From NCBI GenBank assembly GCA_033807695.1, contig CM066307.1, forward strand, positions 2,356,001 through 2,420,000: DNA of 64,000 nucleotides, given 5' to 3'. Origin of the DNA: Daedaleopsis sinensis (lineage: Eukaryota > Basidiomycota > Agaricomycetes > Polyporales > Polyporaceae). The notes beneath the pieces were generated by a model, which ran no database searches, had not been told where the DNA came from, and saw only the letters and a list, made by a program, of their open reading frames with translations. Numbering within the stretch: the first letter of the stretch is position 1; each line of letters opens with the position of its first letter. The position numbers and the translations under genes are program-made. This document shows, in pieces, positions 10,352-21,559 of this stretch.

Positions 10352-12894
10352 TCAGAAGCGACTATCGCGTACCTGCGACCAAGCCGAGGAAAAGATCTGC
10401 GAAGTGGCAAGAACAGCGTGCTCTATCTGTGCCCGCTCCTCATCGTTCAAGCCTTTGAGACAACCGCGAGCCCGCCAGCGATCAGGGTGGAATCGTTTGT
10501 GGCTGCTCTCGACAAAGTCCTTGTAAACCTTCGAGGACATCTTGCCCTTGACGAAGCTGACGAATTGCTCGACAGCAATCCAGGTGATGTGCTCGGGTCG
10601 CAAGCCAACCGGGCTACGGAGAACCGGCCATGGAATCAATTCGAAATCCGCAGGGAAGTCTGAGGTGAAGCGTGTTGCGTCGAACTCGGCTGCCATAGTG
10701 ATGTAGCGCTGCCATGCATATATATGGTTCCAGTGCGTGATGTTGCCCCATCGCATTCGTGCCCGACGACAGCGATTGAACCGTTCGGCACGGACGGCAG
10801 CGACACGGTCGGCTTCGGCCTGTGCGGCGGCCGCAGAAGCAGCAGCCTGCTGAGCTTGTGCTTGTGCTTGTTGGGCGGCGGCGGCGGCAGCAGCAGCGTC
10901 GGCCTCGCGACGAGCGGCGGCGGCGGCGCGCTCACGTGCTAGTTTCTCCTCGTCTTCCGCCCGAGCGCGCTCTTGCGCAGCCGCTTCCCACATCGGTCGA
11001 TCCTTCTCGAGTTCCGAAAGCTTGCGACGGGATTCTTCAATTTCCGCCTGACGAGCCGCTTCTAAAGAACATGGATCAGAGCTCAGACCCGTTATACAAA
11101 CTTACGATGATGGTACATACCATAGGAAGCGCGCATCTCCTCGAGAATCTCGTCAAGGCACTGCTGTGCCCGATGCTCCCTTTCTTCAGCTACCCTCTGG
11201 GCCCGTTCAGCCTGTCGATCTCGGTAATACCGTTGACGAGCGCGGTCAAGAGGCTTGATAGGAGAGACGGGTGGCTCTGGAGTGTCCAGTGATGTACGTC
11301 GACGTTTGTTAGAACGTTGCGGAGAGTAAGGTTCGTCCGGAGCCGGAGAAGACGCTACGGGACGTCAGATGTAGTTTAGTTAGGATAACTTGCGATACAT
11401 ACCGCTACGTTTTGAACTCGGGACACTCTCAGGCGCGGCATCCTCCATGACAATATCCTCCGTGAAGTCCGAAGGCATCGCCGATGGATCTGCAGTCTGT
11501 CCAGCCGCGGAGGAAGTTGATGGAGGCGTGTTGCCAGCATTCGTCGAAGAGTCATCCTGCGAAACGGAGGACAGGGATAATGTGCGGGAGGGGGGCACAA
11601 AGGTCGATGCAGAACCCGTCGTGGAGCCCGACTCTGAGGCAGCGGACGCAGTCGTGGAGGCTGAGGTTGCACCAGACGCACTCGTGGAGGCTGAGGCTGC
11701 ACCAGACGCAGCCGTGGAGGCCGGAGTCGATTCAGGGCGGACCGTTGACGCAGATGAAGCTGAGGCGGCGGACGCAGTCGTGGAGGCTGAGGCCGAGGCT
11801 GGTACAGGGCGGGCCGTAGACGTAGATGATGTGGTGGAATCAGACCCGGTCGCGGAGGTCGAGGACGTGGAACCAGCTGTGGAGGCCGACGCGCGCGTGC
11901 GACGGGATGAGGAGGCGGAAGTAGTGGCGCTGTGAACGATCTCGTGGAACCATTCGGGCAGACATTCTGAGTTGAACGTACTTTGCCACGCATGGATAGA
12001 TGGCGCGAGATTCTCGAGAATATCTGTGAACCAGGGTGGAAGGTTGTACGGATCGAAAGATTCGGTCCCGGTCTCGGAATCGGTCTGCTTCGCCTTCCCC
12101 TTGCCTTTGGATGAGGACGCCTTCGAATTCATCGATGCAGACGAGTCGGTTCTTGTGGCCTTCGTGCGGCGATATTTCCTCGGCCGAGCGGTACCGGAAG
12201 CGGCATCATCGTCATCGGGGGACGGAGAAGGCGCGCGACGCTTGGAAGGACCACCCGGAGGAGCTTCCGCGTGCGAGGAGGTAGGACCACTCTTCGTTAT
12301 GACAGGGATGTCAGGACTGAGAGGGACGAAACAATCATACGCAAGGTCCAACTTGTGGATGTCCCACTGTTCTTGGGACATGACCGTCAGGGCCCTGGTG
12401 AGGAGTGGCCAATTGAGTGCACGTGTAAGAGGGGCAGATAAATAGTGGGCGACGTACCCGCACAACTGTACGATACTCGGCCACGAAACGTCCTCCTCGC
12501 GCGCTCCAAACGCACATCGCGCCGGCGGGACATACCTCCACTTGTGTTGCATTGAGGTACCCGGTATAGTTTCGATGACGATACGTGCAGGGCCATAGTC
12601 GTGCGGAGCAGCTGAAGTTTGAGGGTGCCTGGCGCTCCCTGTAGCGGCCAAAGGGTCGAACGTAGCGAAGGATAGTGAAGCGGTTGGAAGGCGGAGTATT
12701 CGTTCCGGCTGAGTAGGATCGAGGACACCAGGTATCGATCCATCGATGAAGACCGGCAACACCGTAGCAGATGACATGGGGGGCTGAAGAGCAGTCGGTG
12801 TAGGAGTGGGCGAGGGGGAGGGGCTCAGAGGATGGCCCTCTTTAAGAAGGCAGACGGGGTGAGAGCGTATGGTGCATACAGCATTGTCATACAC
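10352..12894 (-). CDS. Cargo gene E: 811-aa protein with J-domain-like C-terminal motif
   Basis: Three exons (12894-11403, 11354-11121, 11061-10352) join in phase to give 811 residues. The first 190 residues look folded (CGYVAHYLSAPLTRALNWPL). A basic stretch follows (RPRKYRRTKATRT, then KGKGKAKQ), which may be a nuclear localisation signal. Residues about 320-470 are Ser/Thr/Ala low complexity, encoded by 30-base tandem repeats at about 11640-11860. A long charged Ala/Arg/Glu helix, probably coiled coil, covers about residues 530-670. The end holds HKRFHPDRWRARG, which resembles the HPD loop of DnaJ proteins, but a full J domain is not evident. I recall this motif from many agaricomycete proteins of unknown role. 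Splitting it into two genes is possible but unnecessary because the frames join. Confidence 0.75.
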
Positions 12895-13776
12895 GCAAAG
12901 AGGATCATAGTAAGTAGTAACAGTCCGAGTTGAAAGGTGTCGTTCAAACGTTCAAGGTTGCCGTGAAGACTCTGGGGGCAATGTCTTTAGTCCGCGTTTC
13001 CTGAACTTCAGACCAAGAGCTAAAAGAAACTAACCAAAGAACCTTCCTCCTACCCGAGCTCGTTTCTCTTGGCAGAGCCCGTACGCAAGCTTTCTCGTAT
13101 CACACACGACGCGGACGTGGTCGTCAAAACTCGCGTGCGGCGAATTTTATTGGACTATACTATCGAGACATGTTTGACCTAGTAAAAGGCGTGGAGGAAG
13201 CGAAAGACGGACGCGGGGTGCCGGTACTGTGCTGGTGTCGAACGTTGAGATGTATGGTCGCAAAGTTTGCGCAAAGTCGTCGCGGTGAGTGAAGAGCAAA
13301 AGGTGTAGGCGCGCGCCTACTACCCCTCGAGGATTAGCTGGCCACCGTCGTGCGCCAATCAAGCCGTCGCCGTTCAACGTGCAACGCTATTGCTGGCCTT
13401 GACCATCTCTTTGACCTCCTCCCCCTCTTCTTGAACGGTAACCTTCCAGCTCGAGGCATCAAGATCGCTATTCTTGTACCATCACATTGCATCACAGCAA
13501 AGAAGACATTGGAGCTGGCCATGAAGCGACTGTGACGGTGATGCTCTTTCATGTCCTCTTTCTTGTCCATGCACATGAGGCATGCGCGAATGTTCTGCGA
13601 CATATACACGCGTTCTGCGAACTAAGGAAGGCTCTGTTCTTTGTTCCAAAGGTACGTGCAGCGCGCACCTTTTAACCCCCCCAGCCTGCACACCTGGGCA
13701 CACCACTCAACCACAACACCCTACACCTTCTGTCCCCTCGTCCCCTCGCCCTTCGCGATCTCCTTCGCTAGACGTC
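12895..13776. other. Divergent intergenic region between genes E and F
   Basis: Gene E reads left and gene F reads right from this 882-base gap, so it should carry both promoters. I see pyrimidine-rich stretches just before the start at 13777 (CCCCTCGTCCCCTCGCC), typical of fungal leaders, and no gene. Confidence 0.5.
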
Positions 13777-14485
13777 ATGTTCCACTCAAACCTGTGCGCT
13801 GCAACCTATCTTGCCACGTCCATGATACTCATCTACGTTATCGTGTCGACCATGTGGGACAGTTTCACGACTTTTCCTGCGGGCATGGCCATCCGCGTAA
13901 ATGGTATGGAGGTGTACGCCGCCGCCGCCGCCGTCGGTGTCCACCCGTCGACCACGGATCAAGGTATGCTCCCTATTGTAACGCGTTGCACACCATCTGA
14001 TCTCTTGCGCCGTCTAGCTTTTGTCGCCGTCGTCGGTGATGATGCTGAGACGGCGTCTTTGTTATCGGCCCCCATTCAGTCCTTCGATACGGTGGAGACA
14101 ACGGTGAGTAACCTCGACCACAATCTTCTGTGTTTCCCATGAGCTCACTGTACTCTCATAGGATGAAGGCGTTCAGCTCTCGAACGAGCGCGGCATCGTT
14201 GAGCTTTTCTTCGAGACCGAGCTGGCGCTGAAGGACTTCTTTGCCCATCTCGACGCCGCTTGCTTTGGTGCTCCGGCGGGTGGCCCTTCCTCCTCCCCGA
14301 CCTCCGAGGAGAGCAGCTCGGATGAGGACCTCGGGGACTCGCACGAGGAACTTACTGCCCTCTCCGCTTCGGAGATCGAGGACTTGGGCCCGGCTGACCT
14401 GGGTCAGACGTGGTTCGTCGTCGAGTCTGCTGAGGAGACCGTCGAGGATGTCGACGTTGACGATTGGCACTTCTTACGCTGGTAG
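13777..14485 (+). CDS. Cargo gene F: small single-pass membrane protein
   Basis: Three exons (13777-13963, 14018-14103, 14162-14485) close in phase to give 198 residues. A hydrophobic segment near the N-terminus (about residues 8-26, containing YLATSMILIYVIVSTMW) looks like a signal anchor. It is followed by a short Ala/Val stretch and a folded-looking middle (GIVELFFETELALKDFFAHL). The C-terminal half is strongly acidic (SSDEDLGDSHEEL, then EETVEDVDVDDW). I do not recognise the family. It is the first rightward gene, diverging from gene E. Like genes C, G, H, I and K of the same element it is predicted to be membrane-bound. Confidence 0.7.
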
Positions 14486-14876
14486 AGCTTCCATGATGTC
14501 CACCTGTCTCCATATCTCCATATCTCCTCATCCGTCTCTTCATCGCCTAGTTTCCCTATCGCCTAGTCTCTCCCCATCGCGTAGTGTCCTCGTCGCCTAA
14601 TGTCCTCGTCGCCTAATCTCTGCGTTCTGTTTGTCCTCTGAAACTGTATCCGCCTCGTAAACTGTGTCATTCGTCCATGGTCGTGTGTACTGATAGTAAA
14701 ATACACATCACTATGTGCATTGCCAAACTCATGTCTGCTGGCCCTGGACGTACTGGAAGCGTTAGTGGCTGTTGCCACGTGTAGGAAATAAAGAGCATTA
14801 TTCAAGGTGCACGTTTGGAACACGGAGCTCAGCGTAAGTACATCATGCGACCAATTACTATCCCTCTTAGTCGGCA
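14486..14876. other. Convergent intergenic region between F and G
   Basis: These 391 bases lie between two genes that end toward each other. Five near-repeats of a 16-19 base unit (CGCCTAGTCTC / CGCCTAATGTCCTCGT) occur at about 14546-14620. No gene is seen. Confidence 0.5.
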
Positions 14877-16489
14877 TTATCAGCGGTATCTTCAATTGGG
14901 GGGACAAAAGCGAGGGCGATAAATACGACGACAGCGGAAGCTACTGCCCATAGCAGCGGAGACATGACCTGGAGCTAGTGTTGTTGGTTTGCGAAGGCGG
15001 AGATGAGCGAATATGACTTACTAGTCTGTCGCGACGGGTGCTCAAGGCCGGTGGGTCGCGAGCGTGTACGTTCGAAGGACCAGCGAGCGGACTCTCAACT
15101 TCTATGGCGTCATCTGCAGAAGCCACAGTGTCTGCGACGGTTGCTTTAGGATTGCCCTCGCAACCTTGGTCGTTAAACGACTTACCAAGATGTTCCGCTT
15201 CCCAAATGATGCACGAAGAGTCGGCTTTCTCGTTGAATATTCCAGTGGCGATACGGAAGCGATACATGGCAGCTCGCGTCGCAGTTTGACAATGAGCCTA
15301 GTTATTGCTCAGTGATCGTGATACGGCACGTATCATACATTTGACAATAACCTACCGAAAGTGCGAGAACGCGACCCTTGCCTGCGTCGCATGAGTGGAA
15401 TCAGACAAGACCTACTGAGATGAAGAGCGACGTACCCGGGATGATGAGATTGTGAAGTTTTCCCAACGCAAGGTCCCACACATTGACGACACCGACCGTG
15501 GTACCACCAACGATAGCACGCCCGCCGTGCACGAAGAGGACGGGAGTGGGGTATTGCTTACCGACGTCGTGCTCGAAGAAACGCACCGGTTTCTCCGTAT
15601 CAACCCTGTAGACATCAAACCCCTTTACCAAGTTGGATACAGCGAGATGTAACCCGTCCAAAGAAAGACTAGCATGAGCTCTGCAAGACGTCAGCGGGGT
15701 AGTTAAAGAGCGTTAATTGGCTTACATTTTGCCATGAAGCGAGATGCTGCGCACGCTTTGCCAAGTCGTAGCGTCGATCACTCTAGAGGAGAGGTTCTCT
15801 TAAGTAGCATGGAGGGGTATGTCTGGAACAGCTTCTTACTGTACGCCATGGTGCATGTAGGTTATCATCAGTAGCGGACGCTCATCGGGACCCGTCCAGT
15901 GCAGGCTAGTCACAAGAACCTCTAGGTGCTCGTTGTGGGAGCTCTTGGGCGGTTCCGGGAGCTCGCGCTCACACGTAAATCGCTGATCTGTCGAGCAGGG
16001 TAGAAACATCATAGGCAGTCGACGGATGTCAGACTCACCTCGCACATGCCACTTCCATACTTTGAGTTCTCCGAAGGCTCCAGATGTAACGTAATCGCCC
16101 ATGATCGCAAGTCTTTCCACAGGGTACTTATGTGCCCAGAACCCTGATATTGATATTTCAGTCTGGTGGAGCAATGGTATGAGTAAGGGAATGCGAAAAG
16201 CGGTCACTGGACATACGAATGCCGAGGAGACTGTGAACATTGTAATGTTCCCATCTCGAGTCCCAAATAGAAACACTTCGTCGCCCGATGGTACCCAGGC
16301 AAGAGAGAGGGCTGGTGAGCTGCCCATGTATCGATGAAGCAGTTCTCCATCGCGGGCTCGCCACAAGCATACATGGCCGTCCATGCCTGCAGTGGCAATA
16401 TTGTGACCTTGCGGACTGAACGCTACCGCTGTGATCCCGTCGGAATGTCCTCCAGACAGAGTGAGTGTGGGTTTGTAACGTCTAGCCAT
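14877..16489 (-). CDS. Cargo gene G: WD40-repeat protein with C-terminal membrane anchor
   Basis: Eight exons join in phase. The start MARRYKPTLTLSGGHSDGIT leads directly into WD40 repeats: GITAVAFSPQGHNIATAGMDG then HVCLWRA, a second repeat ending NITMFTV, later ones with LSLDGLHLAVSN and GVVNVWDLALG. The blades are followed by YRFRIATGIFNEKADSSCII, a Pro/Ser-rich linker, and a last exon encoding a hydrophobic helix (SPLLWAVASAVVVFIALAFV) close to the end, PPIEDTADNAD. WD40 propellers bind partner proteins; the terminal helix predicts a tail-anchored membrane protein with the propeller in the cytosol or nucleoplasm. It is the only leftward gene in the right half of the element. It could be read as a plain WD40 protein if the last exon were not used, but the phase fits. 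Confidence 0.75.
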
Positions 16490-16835
16490 GACTGCAAGGA
16501 GAGAGTGATAGGAAGCAAAGGATGCTGTAAGTGTCTAGTAACTCGTGGCGGTTAGAGCTGGGTAGGTACTAGGCGCTACTACCGGCCGGTTGCGTGAGGG
16601 AGATTTGCGCGTCGGTCACAGAGCATGTGATACGATCTCGCGTCTTGTCACACACGCCACAAAGTCAATATCCATACACAAGTCACAGAAAGCTTAACTC
16701 AAAGCCGTTTACACCACATCCGCCCGGCATTCGCCTACCCGACCGTCGGCCTCATGGCTCACGGAGAGCATTGCACTTCTGCACCTCCCATATCGCCACC
16801 TGAACTAGCCAGTGTGTACTCCCGCCACCTGCCAT
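16490..16835. other. Divergent intergenic region between G and H
   Basis: A 346-base gap with gene G leaving leftward and gene H rightward, so both promoters are expected here. An open frame from 16754 continues into gene H's first exon in another frame, but its splice phase does not fit the next exon. Confidence 0.5.
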
Positions 16836-17742
16836 ATGGAGGACCTCAGGTAAGTGACATGGGTTGTGTTCACCTGGCCGCGCTCACTCCGTTCAACTCG
16901 CAGCGTGTCATATCAAATCTTCTCCGATGTCACCCTGACCACCTTCTCCAACTCGGTCGAAGGTAGCGGGGCCGATATCTATACGACCTCGGTTGGAGCA
17001 GCGATTGCCAGCCTGCGTTCTGAGTCTGGGACGCGCAAAATTGACGGCAGTGAGTCCCAGGTTTGTCGTGTGGCGTCATCCTCCACTAAAGTTTCGACTC
17101 TCATTTCACAGAAGCCCTTATGATCATTGGAACGAACCCCGAGAAGGTTTGGCTTGCGAAAAGGATTGAACCAGAATGGGATTACCAGACGTTGACGGTA
17201 CGACTCTCGTCCTATGCACCATTGCTGTCTATTCATCACGCACACGCAGACCAGCCCAACCACTTTCGAGTTCCGATGGGCGATTGACGTCGATGGATAT
17301 CAACGTTTCTACCACTTGGTCTTCAGTCGTTTAGCGGACCTGCAGTCCTTCGCCGCGCTTTTCCAAGAAGCGAGGGAACTTGCCCTTCTTGCCCAACTCG
17401 CTGGGGATCGTTCCCTGGATGAAGTAATCGATGACTTGAACGCAACGATGCCTCGCAATCCGTCCCCTTCCCCCGCTATCCGGTGAGTAACTTATGCCAT
17501 GATCAAAGACTCTGGCTGAACTATCGCTCAGTACGATAACAGACATCCCCGACTTCCCTTTTGAGGCGTTCTGGGTTGCTTTACGCATGTTGGCCCAGAA
17601 CGTGATCACGCCGTACAATGCTCGACGTCCTGGTATTGTACCTATCCTGCTCCTGTTGATGAGGTTCCTGATCGTCGCCCTCATACGTGCGATCACGGTC
17701 CTCTCTGGTAGGCTTGTGAACTTCCTCCAATACTTCATGTAG
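16836..17742 (+). CDS. Cargo gene H: tail-anchored-like protein, unknown
   Basis: Five exons (16836-16849, 16904-17049, 17112-17197, 17250-17482, 17532-17742) close exactly to 229 residues. The 14-base first exon supplies MEDL and the phase needed for the second. The middle reads like a small beta-rich domain (PEKVWLAKRIEPEWDYQTLT, then FEFRWAIDVDGYQRFYHLVF) followed by a helical stretch (RELALLAQLAGDRSLDEVID). The last 35 residues hold a long hydrophobic run (IVPILLLLMRFLIVALIRAI) ending 16 residues before the stop, as in tail-anchored proteins. I do not recognise the family; a PH-like fold is possible but unproven. Confidence 0.65.
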
Positions 17743-18058
17743 TAGTACTGTGAATACTAGTAGCATGCGTACGCCGTACTTACTAGTAGACGTTGCCGCT
17801 GGCGCTTGTGCCAGGTGCACCAACATGTGCACGTGCGAGCCCCGGGGCGCCTACCTATAATTATTCTTTCGTGCTGCCTCGATTAATTGCGCCCTTAACC
17901 AAGCCCTTGTCTCTTTATCTTCATGTGCAAGCCACTGTGTCAACGGATGATGGTGCGTCTTTGCGGATGCTGAACTTTGAGCGGTGACCCTACTCGCAAC
18001 TCAACGGTCCTGCTCTGCTCTTCCACCACCAGTCTACGACGACGTCTACCGCTTGTGC

Positions 18059-19488
18059 ATGTCTTCCTCCGAATCTCAACAGGTGAGTATCTCATTGATT
18101 TAGAGGGCTAAGAGTCTAATAACGACTCCTGAACACGAAGATGATACTCCCCCCCGAGGAAAGGGCGGAACCACCACCCGAACCACCCCCACCGTCTCGA
18201 ACTCCCCTCCCCATCTCAGTTTCACTAGGTAGACTCGCGTCGACCGTCTCCGATACAGGGTCAGCTGGACTATCCGCCATCGAATTTGCGAGACCGTTGG
18301 CACCGTTGCTTTCGAGGCTCCTCGGCATGGTCTCACGCGTACTGGATGTCATCAACACAACCCTTACGTTCATGAGGTATCCTCTCGGATTCACGCTGTC
18401 AATCTTTTGGACCGGCATCATGCTCGCCGTGATCTATGCCTCGATATCGAAACTGATACAAACCAGTGTTAATCAAGTGTGCGCCTTCCCTCTCGTTTCA
18501 CACTTCCCTATGTGCACGATTTCCCCGGCCCTGCCTCCAACTCAACCCCTGCATCCCATCAACGACTTCGCGTCTCTCATGAGGGTGCAGAATGTCGCCT
18601 TGGACGAGCTCTCCGGGCACTCTTCTACCGGCTCCAGACTCGCTTTGAACCTGAAGCACGCCGAGGTCGCTGTAAAGGACCTAATAGTCGCAGTCCGTGC
18701 GAGCAACATCACGGGAAAAGACGCCCTTGCCGAGGTTCTCTCAACCTTCGTCGCCGACTCGCGTTCGGCAGGACGCAGCCTTCAGCATCTATCGGCAAAG
18801 ATCAACTTCTTCATGGACAGGTACTTACTCTTGCGTGTTTTTCTAACGTTATGGCTGATGTTTCCTGTACAGCATGGATGTGCTCAACCTGTACACGTAC
18901 CGCGTCTTGCAAGACACCCAGGCGAAGAACCCCAACACGCTCGACCCGAGCATCTCCCTCGTTCGCACCTACAAGAGCTCCTTGCATGGCATCTCGTCTC
19001 AGATAAGCGAGATTCTCTCCGACGCCGCGACAGCCTCCTCTATTCTCGACGCTCTGGAGGAACGACTTTCGAGCATACAAGCGCTCTGCCTTCGTGAATC
19101 TTTCGCGACCGCAGCTGTCCAAGACAAACTCGTGTGGGACATCCGAGCCATGTTCGAAGGGACTTACAAACAACAGCAGCGCGATGTGAACTATCGCGCG
19201 GAGGTTCTCAAGGGTGTCGATCGTTATCGAACTCTTGCAGCAGCTTACATTGCAGCGACGACGCAAAGTCTTGTGGTGATTGACGCTGATATATCTGAGC
19301 TGCGCAAGCGAGTGGATAGCTCCGCATTCAGTGCCCAGGATATCCCGGTTATTGTGCAGCTGGGAAGCATTGAGCGTATGTTGCAGCGGATGAAAGGAGA
19401 ACTGTCAAGGACGTCGACGAAGCTTGGTGGAGATCGGGAGGACCTGCAGGGAGAACCACCCACAGCACTTCCAGGATCTAGTTGGTAA
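18059..19488 (+). CDS. Cargo gene I: membrane protein with long helical C-terminal region
   Basis: Four exons (18059-18082, 18141-18476, 18591-18820, 18873-19488) close exactly to 401 residues. The N-terminus is Pro-rich. A hydrophobic segment follows at about residues 90-115 (YPLGFTLSIFWTGIMLAVIY). The remaining ~280 residues are helical with regular hydrophobic spacing (ISSQISEILSDAATASSILD, VIQLGSIERMLQRMKGELSR-like), probably coiled coil. The family is not recognised. The layout, one membrane segment and a long coiled coil, resembles nuclear-envelope or ER tethers, which is inference. It reads rightward between H and J. Confidence 0.7.
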
Positions 19489-19976
19489 CCATATGTATAC
19501 GCTGCAATACCTTATATACTTGTTCCTGGTGAGGATCCTAATTCGAAGTCGCAATCGCAGCCCGCCCCTTCAAGCTTCAATCTTCAAGTTTCAAGCTTGC
19601 CGCTAAATCCGTGCACCTCACGTGATGTGAGCGTGCGCTTGAAGCTTATCGTCCGCGCTTGCACAGTTCCAGCACAGTTCCCTTTCCTTGCGATTGCCTC
19701 CACAACCTCAGGCCTCAGGCCTCAACGTTCAGACGTTCAACGCTCTTGTAGCTTCGGACTATACCCAGGTATAGCACCAAGGTATAGCTGCAGCTCAAGA
19801 ACTTTGCAAGGTCATCGTCTACCATCACAATGTACTCTGCCAGCTACTGGACGCGACAGCGAGCATTGCTTGCGACTGCATCGTCCGCCGTCCGACTGGC
19901 TGCAGCTCAAAGCCATGGACAACGCCGTTAATGCAATGGTTGGCCACAAATTGGTCTTCCGCGAACGTCCGGACCG
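19489..19976. other. Intergenic between I and J
   Basis: No gene is supported. Short direct repeats occur (CTTCAAGCTTCAATCTTCAA near 19570; AGGCCTCAGGCCTCAACGTT near 19710; GGTATAGCACCAAGGTATAG near 19770). A possible start ATG at 19830 opens a short frame that stops early. Confidence 0.45.
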
Positions 19977-21257
19977 GTGCGCGGAGTTGCAAGGGAGAGG
20001 ATAAACGGCCTTTGTTTCTTATGTCCTATGGTACGTTGCGCCACCCCCAAGTCTTCTCTCTGTGCGCACGTCGCTCGCCATCCCACGTTGGACCACTGCT
20101 ACGATCCTTACTTCGACTTCGACTTCCGCCGGGATCGAAAGCTGTCATACATCGCTACGATGACTGACATCCAGGTACGACAGTACTAGCGAGTATCTGG
20201 ACCGCTTCGATTTGACGCCTCTCGCCTTTTAGCAAATCTACTCTCCAGTCGACCTGGCTGCATTCGTGCAGTGGGCACAAGATGACTCATTACCTGCGCT
20301 GTGTCTGAAGGAGCTCAGAGTTCACATTGACCAGCCGTTTCCCATTGCGACACTTCGCGAGTGTTTGAACCTTGCTCGTTGCATCACGGATCTCGACCTT
20401 TATCTCCCATCCGACGTCGCCGTGGACATTCTGGACGGCACCGTCCTCAAGAAACTGGAGTTCTTCCGGACCAATCTTCCTCATGCTCATCTTGTGCCAT
20501 TCCTAGCACTTCACCCTCGTCTCAACGACATTGTTTTAGGACAATGTCAACGCAACGCCGGAACGACATGCCCACTTCGACTCCTCAGCTGCCGACCCTT
20601 CCTTGCTGTCGAGTGTCCCAGTACTTGTATTCCCGGTGTTGTCCACCCCCGACTCTATCGCCTAGCCGGTCATCAAGCAAGTCATACCGCTATCACTGCG
20701 CCCACTGCCCTGCGAACCCTCCGCGCTCCACTTGCAGCCCTAGAGCGGTTGACCCTCGACTTCGCACCTGACGACTATGATCTCTTGGACAGTGTCGTCC
20801 CCATCGCTCCTCAACTCCGAGCGTTGAAGCTGTTGGAGAAACCCCGCATCTTTGTACGTTCGGCTTCTTTTTTCTCGCATTGTCGCATTGTCATGCTCAC
20901 TTACCATATTGCCAGCGCCGAAAAGTTCACCGTCGTAGGGCTTGGAACGATGCTCATCGATGGGCGCAAAACCTAGCTCGCTTGGACTCGTTGGAGGAGC
21001 TGGCGCTACGGACCGCCGCCGCCATCTCATTCACGAAGGACGCAGCTGGTGGAGAGAAGAAGGTTTTGATGAAGTGGGTCACCGGGACGACTGGCAGGTC
21101 GGCGAACTCCGTCTCCGAACATCCGACTCTGTCCGCTTTGCGCATTTGGTATCATCGACACACCCCCGGCGACGGTGTGCTCACGATGTGGTCGAAATTC
21201 ACGGGTACTTGGCGCAACATCCACCGTAGTGTAAATCCCCAGGACGTTGCGTTCTAA
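19977..21257 (+). CDS. Cargo gene J: LRR-like (F-box-type) protein, start uncertain
   Basis: Three exons end at 20174, run 20233-20853 and run 20916-21257, all in phase. The protein shows repeated leucine-rich strands: LPALCLKELRVHI, LNLARCITDLDLYLP, TVLKKLEFFRTNLP, ALHPRLNDIVLG, ALERLTLDFAPDDYDLLDS, PQLRALKLLEKP, and LDSLEELALR. This pattern is typical of the many agaricomycete F-box/LRR proteins, which recruit substrates to SCF ubiquitin ligases. No F-box is visible, so the N-terminus may be lost, divergent or in an exon I could not place. The start at 19977 is a guess. It lies between two membrane-protein genes on the same strand. Confidence 0.55.
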
Positions 21258-21559
21258 TATAAAGTGTGTGCGCTTTCAACTTTACTTCGCTTGCCTACTA
21301 ACCTACGAAGGTTCAGCGCGCGTTTCTCTTCGTAAACGGATTTTGTTACCTTACTTTAATTTCGGTTAATGTTATCGTTTGCGCATCTGCTTTGGCTTTC
21401 TTTGCATCGATTCTGCTTGCCGCTCTTTGCAAGCGATGCATCGTTTCTACTTGCCGCTCTTTGCAGCCACAGTAGCGATCTACAAAGGCTTTGATTATCT
21501 ACCACGTCAGAATGTAGCAGCAGCCACTCGCTGCACCTGCACCTCTCTTCCTGACCACC
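21258..21559. other. Intergenic between J and K
   Basis: About 300 bases without a gene. It includes T-rich sequence after gene J (likely the 3' end) and a short duplicated phrase (TTGCCGCTCTTTGCA at 21418 and 21451). Confidence 0.5.

Noticed and set aside
10352..12894. Two separate genes (one ending near 11380, one starting near 10993)
   Set aside because: Good splice sites join all three exons in phase to one 811-residue frame, so a single gene is simpler.
18873..19488. KASH peptide at the C-terminus of gene I as a partner for the SUN protein
   Set aside because: KASH proteins have the membrane segment near the C-terminus and usually end in PPPX. Here the membrane segment is near the N-terminus and the end reads PPTALPGSSW.
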